A stretch of 64,000 nt of DNA, from NCBI GenBank assembly GCA_965267425.1, contig OZ253959.1:2108001-2172000 (forward strand), written 5' to 3'. This document shows positions 61,004-64,000 of this stretch, piece after piece. Origin of the DNA: G965267425 sp965267425. GTDB lineage: Bacteria; Bacteroidota; Bacteroidia; Flavobacteriales_E; Vicingaceae. How positions within the stretch are numbered: position 1 is the stretch's first letter; every line of letters begins with the position of its first letter. Under the pieces are notes generated by a model. It made no database searches. It was not told where the DNA came from and saw only the letters and a program-made list of their open reading frames with translations. The position numbers were made by a program, and so were the translations under genes.

Positions 61004-62442
61004 CAGACACACAAACCATATCTCTGGAAGTGGAATCTCAGCAACTCATCACATCTGATCAGGCATGGCATTATAAAATCGTGCCCAAGTCTGAGCAAGT
61101 TAAGGATGCCATTTCTTTTTATGCCGATGAAGATGCATGGACAGACACCCTTCAAAGTGAACTGGAAATGTTGTTTGGTCAGACTGTCATTCTCGATAAA
61201 TGTCATACTGAGGTCATACAAAAGACATTGGGAAAATATTACCGCAAGGGAAAGACGAATGGTCAGGTCAAGGAAAAATCCATAAGTGCCGGAGATGCTG
61301 AAGATTTTGTACAACGATTAATCAGTGAAGCAGAGGACATTGGCAGTAGTGATATTCACATTGAATCATATGAAGAAAAATGTAGGGTTCGATTGAGAAT
61401 AGATGGTAAGCTGGTTGAAAAGTATGTAATTCCAGGATCGGATTACCCTGCATTGGTCAATAAATTGAAAATTAGAGCAAACCTGGACATTGCAGAAAAA
61501 AGGTTACCACAAGACGGTAGAATTCAATTCGATTCGGGTAACGCTCAATTTGACATTCGAGTTTCTGTTCTCCCAACTTTACACGGTGAAAAGGTAGTAA
61601 TGAGACTGCTTAGCCGTGATGCCACGAATATAGACATCAAGAAAATGGGGCTTCAACCAATTCAGCTAGAACATTATATGGAAGGTGCTAAAAAATCTCA
61701 TGGCATCATACTTATCAGCGGTCCTACAGGTTCAGGGAAAACAACCACACTTTACGCTACCCTCAAAGTGCTCAACGAAGAAACTACCAACATTGTAACG
61801 GTTGAAGATCCAATCGAATACACCCTCGAAGGAATCAATCAAGTCCAGTTAAAAGAAGACATTGGGCTAACATTTGCTAGCGCTTTGCGCTCATTCCTCA
61901 GACAAGATCCTGACATCATTATGTTGGGAGAAATCAGGGATAAAGAAACTGCTCAAATGGCAATAAGAGCCGCGTTGACAGGCCACTTGGTTCTATCAAC
62001 CATCCACACTAACTCAGCCTGGGGAACCGTTTCCAGATTAGTAGATATGGGAGTTCCTTCCTATTTGCTTGCCAGCACTCTGAATGTGACGGTTGCCCAG
62101 CGCTTAGTTAGGTTGCTTTGTTCCAATTGTAAACAAAGTGAACCATTTCATCAAAAGTTGTTTCCGGGAAATTTTATTCCACCTCAAAAAACAATTGAAC
62201 ACTTCAGACCAGTAGGTTGTGATCAATGTTTTTATACCGGATACAAAGGAAGAAAAGCTGTTTATGAAGTCATTCCCATTGACGGGGACTTGAGTAAACT
62301 GATCAAAGAAAACAACTATGATGTGGTAGATAAATTAAAGGAAAAACAAATTACAAGGCTCATGGATAATGCGTTTCACTTGTTTCATACTGGAGAAACA
62401 ACCATTGAAGAAGTGTATTCAATATTAATGAGCAATTATTGA
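61000..62442 (+). CDS. Type II secretion / pilus assembly ATPase (GspE/PilB)
   Basis: A 480-residue hexameric ATPase that drives pseudopilus or pilus assembly at the inner membrane. Walker A is G241-PTGSGKTTT, the Asp box VEDPIEYTLEGINQ, Walker B DPDIIMLGEIRD near residue 300, and the His box LSTIHTNSAW. The zinc tetracysteine LCSNC...GCDQC at about 370-410 marks the GspE/PilB branch. The N-terminal MshE-N part is short. ATG 61000, overlapping the peptidase stop by 4 bases, is preferred to an in-frame TTG at 60988. The platform protein GspF/PilC is not seen up to the window end. Confidence 0.93.
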   Translation: MTDTQTISLEVESQQLITSDQAWHYKIVPKSEQVKDAISFYADEDAWTDTLQSELEMLFGQTVILDKCHTEVIQKTLGKYYRKGKTNGQVKEKSISAGDAEDFVQRLISEAEDIGSSDIHIESYEEKCRVRLRIDGKLVEKYVIPGSDYPALVNKLKIRANLDIAEKRLPQDGRIQFDSGNAQFDIRVSVLPTLHGEKVVMRLLSRDATNIDIKKMGLQPIQLEHYMEGAKKSHGIILISGPTGSGKTTTLYATLKVLNEETTNIVTVEDPIEYTLEGINQVQLKEDIGLTFASALRSFLRQDPDIIMLGEIRDKETAQMAIRAALTGHLVLSTIHTNSAWGTVSRLVDMGVPSYLLASTLNVTVAQRLVRLLCSNCKQSEPFHQKLFPGNFIPPQKTIEHFRPVGCDQCFYTGYKGRKAVYEVIPIDGDLSKLIKENNYDVVDKLKEKQITRLMDNAFHLFHTGETTIEEVYSILMSNY

Positions 62443-64000
62443 TGAAGTTGATAGAGAGATATATATGTGTTTTAGCATTGGCATTAGGGTCAATGAGTAC
62501 TGCATTGGCTCAGGACCGTTTTGAAAAATTGGCCAATGAGCTTGAAATTTTGAAAATTGATGCTCCTGGGCTGGACAACAAAGTAGACCTTTCTGTTACT
62601 GATGTGAGTCTTGAAGAATTCATACGGGGAATTGCCAAAGCAAATGACCTGAACATCAGTGTTGATCCAGGTTTGGATGTCACTGTTGTAAATAACTTTT
62701 CTGACGCTACCGTTGCAGATGTATTGGTATTTCTTGCCAAAAAAAATAACCTTGAAGTCAACTTTGTTGGCAACATTATTTCCATTTCCCCATTCATTCC
62801 ACCGGTAGTAGAAAAACCAAAGGTGATTGAACCTGAAATGGATATTCGTTATGATGGAAACAAGGATATCTTGACTTTAGACCTGAAGCAACATGATTTG
62901 CTTAAAGTCAGTCGGAAAATCACAGAAATTACTCCTTACAATATCATTTTGTCTCCAGGAACTGAAGGCATTAAACTCAATGCATATATCCAAGCCATGG
63001 GATTTGAACAGGCCATGTATATGTTGGGTTACGCCAATGGTTTTAGTGTTGAATTTGAAGATGACAGCACTGTATTAATTGCAAAAGAGCAAGTCACTGA
63101 AGCTGCCACCACCGAACAGAATACCAGCAACAACAGAAGAAGGCCGAACAATAAACGAGGTCAAACAACAGCTACTAATCAAGTTGATGGATTTGAATTA
63201 TTTGGTACAGATCCCAATGACATCAGTTTACGGGCAACCAATTACCCTTTGAATGATTTGATCAAAGGCATGTCCGATTCCTTGCAAATCAATTATTATC
63301 TCAATTCAGAAATTTCAGGAAATACAACCATCAACATTGAAAATACAGCATATAAAAAAGTATTGGATTACGTCTTTACCTCCACTGATTATACCTACAA
63401 AGTAATTGACGGAATATACATCATTGGTAAACGTGTCAATGAAACCTTGCGAACCACCAAGGTATTCCAACTTCAGCATAGAACAATCGAAAATGTAGTC
63501 GATTACATTCCGAAAGAACTAAGTCAAAATGTTGATATCAAAGAATTTCCTGAACTAAATAGCTTGATACTCAGTGGTTCAGAACCCAATATCCAAGAAA
63601 TGGAAATGTTTATCCGAGACATTGATAAAGTGGTTCCCTTAATTCTAATTGAGGTCATTTTGGTTGATTACCAAATGAGTCGACAGGTAAATACGGGCAT
63701 CAAAGCCAATGTTGGAGGTGAAGGTGTTCCTGAATCTTCCGGTGGATCAGTATTTCCAACCATTGATTACACACTGAACTCAGAAAGTATCAATAATCTC
63801 ATTTCAAGTTTTAACGGAAGCGGTTTGGTGAATTTAGGACGTGTATCTCCCAACTTTTATGTTCAAATCAGTGCGCTTGAATCACAAGGTGTATTAAAAG
63901 TGCGATCAACCCCTAAACTGGCAACACTTAACGGAAATGAAGCCAGTTTGAGCATTGGTAGCACGGAATACTATTTGATCGAATCGCAAAACGTCATTGG
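62442..64000 (+). CDS. Secretin GspD/PilQ-like (runs off the window)
   Basis: The first 519 residues of an outer-membrane secretin. Signal peptide: residues 1-24 (CVLALALGSMSTALAQ). Then comes an N0/STN-like domain (VDLSVTDVSLEEFIRGIAKANDLNISVD), further N domains with a basic Asn-rich linker (NNRRRPNNKRG) near residue 230, a second STN-like region (SLRATNYPLNDLIKGMSDSLQINYYL), the secretin N domain (KVFQLQHRTIENVVDYIP, LNSLILSGSEPNIQEMEMFI) and the start of the barrel domain (LILIEVILVDYQMSR, LKVRSTPKLATLNGNEASLSIG). The frame is open to base 64000, so the C-terminal barrel lies outside. Its ATG shares a base with the ATPase stop (TGATG). Confidence 0.9.
   Translation, partial: MKLIERYICVLALALGSMSTALAQDRFEKLANELEILKIDAPGLDNKVDLSVTDVSLEEFIRGIAKANDLNISVDPGLDVTVVNNFSDATVADVLVFLAKKNNLEVNFVGNIISISPFIPPVVEKPKVIEPEMDIRYDGNKDILTLDLKQHDLLKVSRKITEITPYNIILSPGTEGIKLNAYIQAMGFEQAMYMLGYANGFSVEFEDDSTVLIAKEQVTEAATTEQNTSNNRRRPNNKRGQTTATNQVDGFELFGTDPNDISLRATNYPLNDLIKGMSDSLQINYYLNSEISGNTTINIENTAYKKVLDYVFTSTDYTYKVIDGIYIIGKRVNETLRTTKVFQLQHRTIENVVDYIPKELSQNVDIKEFPELNSLILSGSEPNIQEMEMFIRDIDKVVPLILIEVILVDYQMSRQVNTGIKANVGGEGVPESSGGSVFPTIDYTLNSESINNLISSFNGSGLVNLGRVSPNFYVQISALESQGVLKVRSTPKLATLNGNEASLSIGSTEYYLIESQNVI

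Overview
The window is chromosomal DNA of a Bacteroidota bacterium, most likely of the class Flavobacteriia (the family cannot be fixed from the sequence). The evidence is: seven large secreted proteins ending in a type IX secretion (T9SS) type A sorting domain (a '(Y/F)PNP' start and a 'G(V/L)Y(F/I)(V/L)(K/R)' end); several TAnnTTTG -7 promoter boxes; almost no Shine-Dalgarno sequences; a bacillithiol gene (bshB1); a fused alpha/beta 2-oxoacid dehydrogenase E1; a LytTR regulator; and a split transketolase. Coding density is high, and convergent genes often overlap or abut at their stop codons.

Layout. 1-5.5 kb: the 3' part of a GH78 alpha-L-rhamnosidase, a FucP-like sugar symporter and a LamG T9SS protein. 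5.6-11.2 kb: a lipoprotein of unknown function whose stop codon lies in a palindromic repeat, then mnmE, an acyltransferase, a DUF4412-like protein and a two-module GT2. 11.3-13.7 kb: the E1 fusion. 13.8-25.9 kb: four consecutive paralogous giant T9SS proteins sharing a CARDB/beta-helix/PKD core but with exchanged N-terminal modules. The first three are each followed directly by their own terminator; the terminator after the fourth is about 100 bp downstream. 26.3-27.0 kb: a cold-shock gene and tRNA-His, beside a decayed partial copy of the tRNA 3' end and its terminator. 27.1-30.7 kb: a three-gene surface-glycan cluster (GT4, methyltransferase, formyltransferase/beta-propeller). 31.0-34.8 kb: two tandem Asp-box propeller T9SS proteins.

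34.8-42.2 kb: bshB1 and a periplasmic glutathione peroxidase, divergent from a tightly packed cytochrome c maturation operon (ccmB, C, D, E, F). That operon runs on into a divergent cyclase-like protein, a YwqK-like repeat protein and an S4 RNA-binding protein. CcmE carries a CxxxY instead of an HxxxY haem-binding motif. 42.2-48.9 kb (minus strand): parE-parC-rhomboid-gmhB-aminotransferase IV. ParC ends in a long acidic tail closing with QMTLF, which resembles a sliding-clamp-binding peptide. 49.0-54.7 kb: ychF, then transketolase N subunit, a secreted von Willebrand A protein, transketolase C subunit and a class III aminotransferase in one tight run.

54.7-64.0 kb: a CoA-binding protein and a coiled-coil lipoprotein, a LytTR response regulator, two overlapping helical proteins of unknown function, and an operon for a type II secretion / type IV pilus-like machine (pseudopilin, minimal prepilin peptidase, GspE-type ATPase, secretin) that runs off the right edge. 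The best candidates for something undescribed are this machine with the two helical proteins before it, the von Willebrand protein embedded between the transketolase halves, and the cyclase-like protein at the end of the ccm operon. No phage, IS element, CRISPR array or rRNA was seen.
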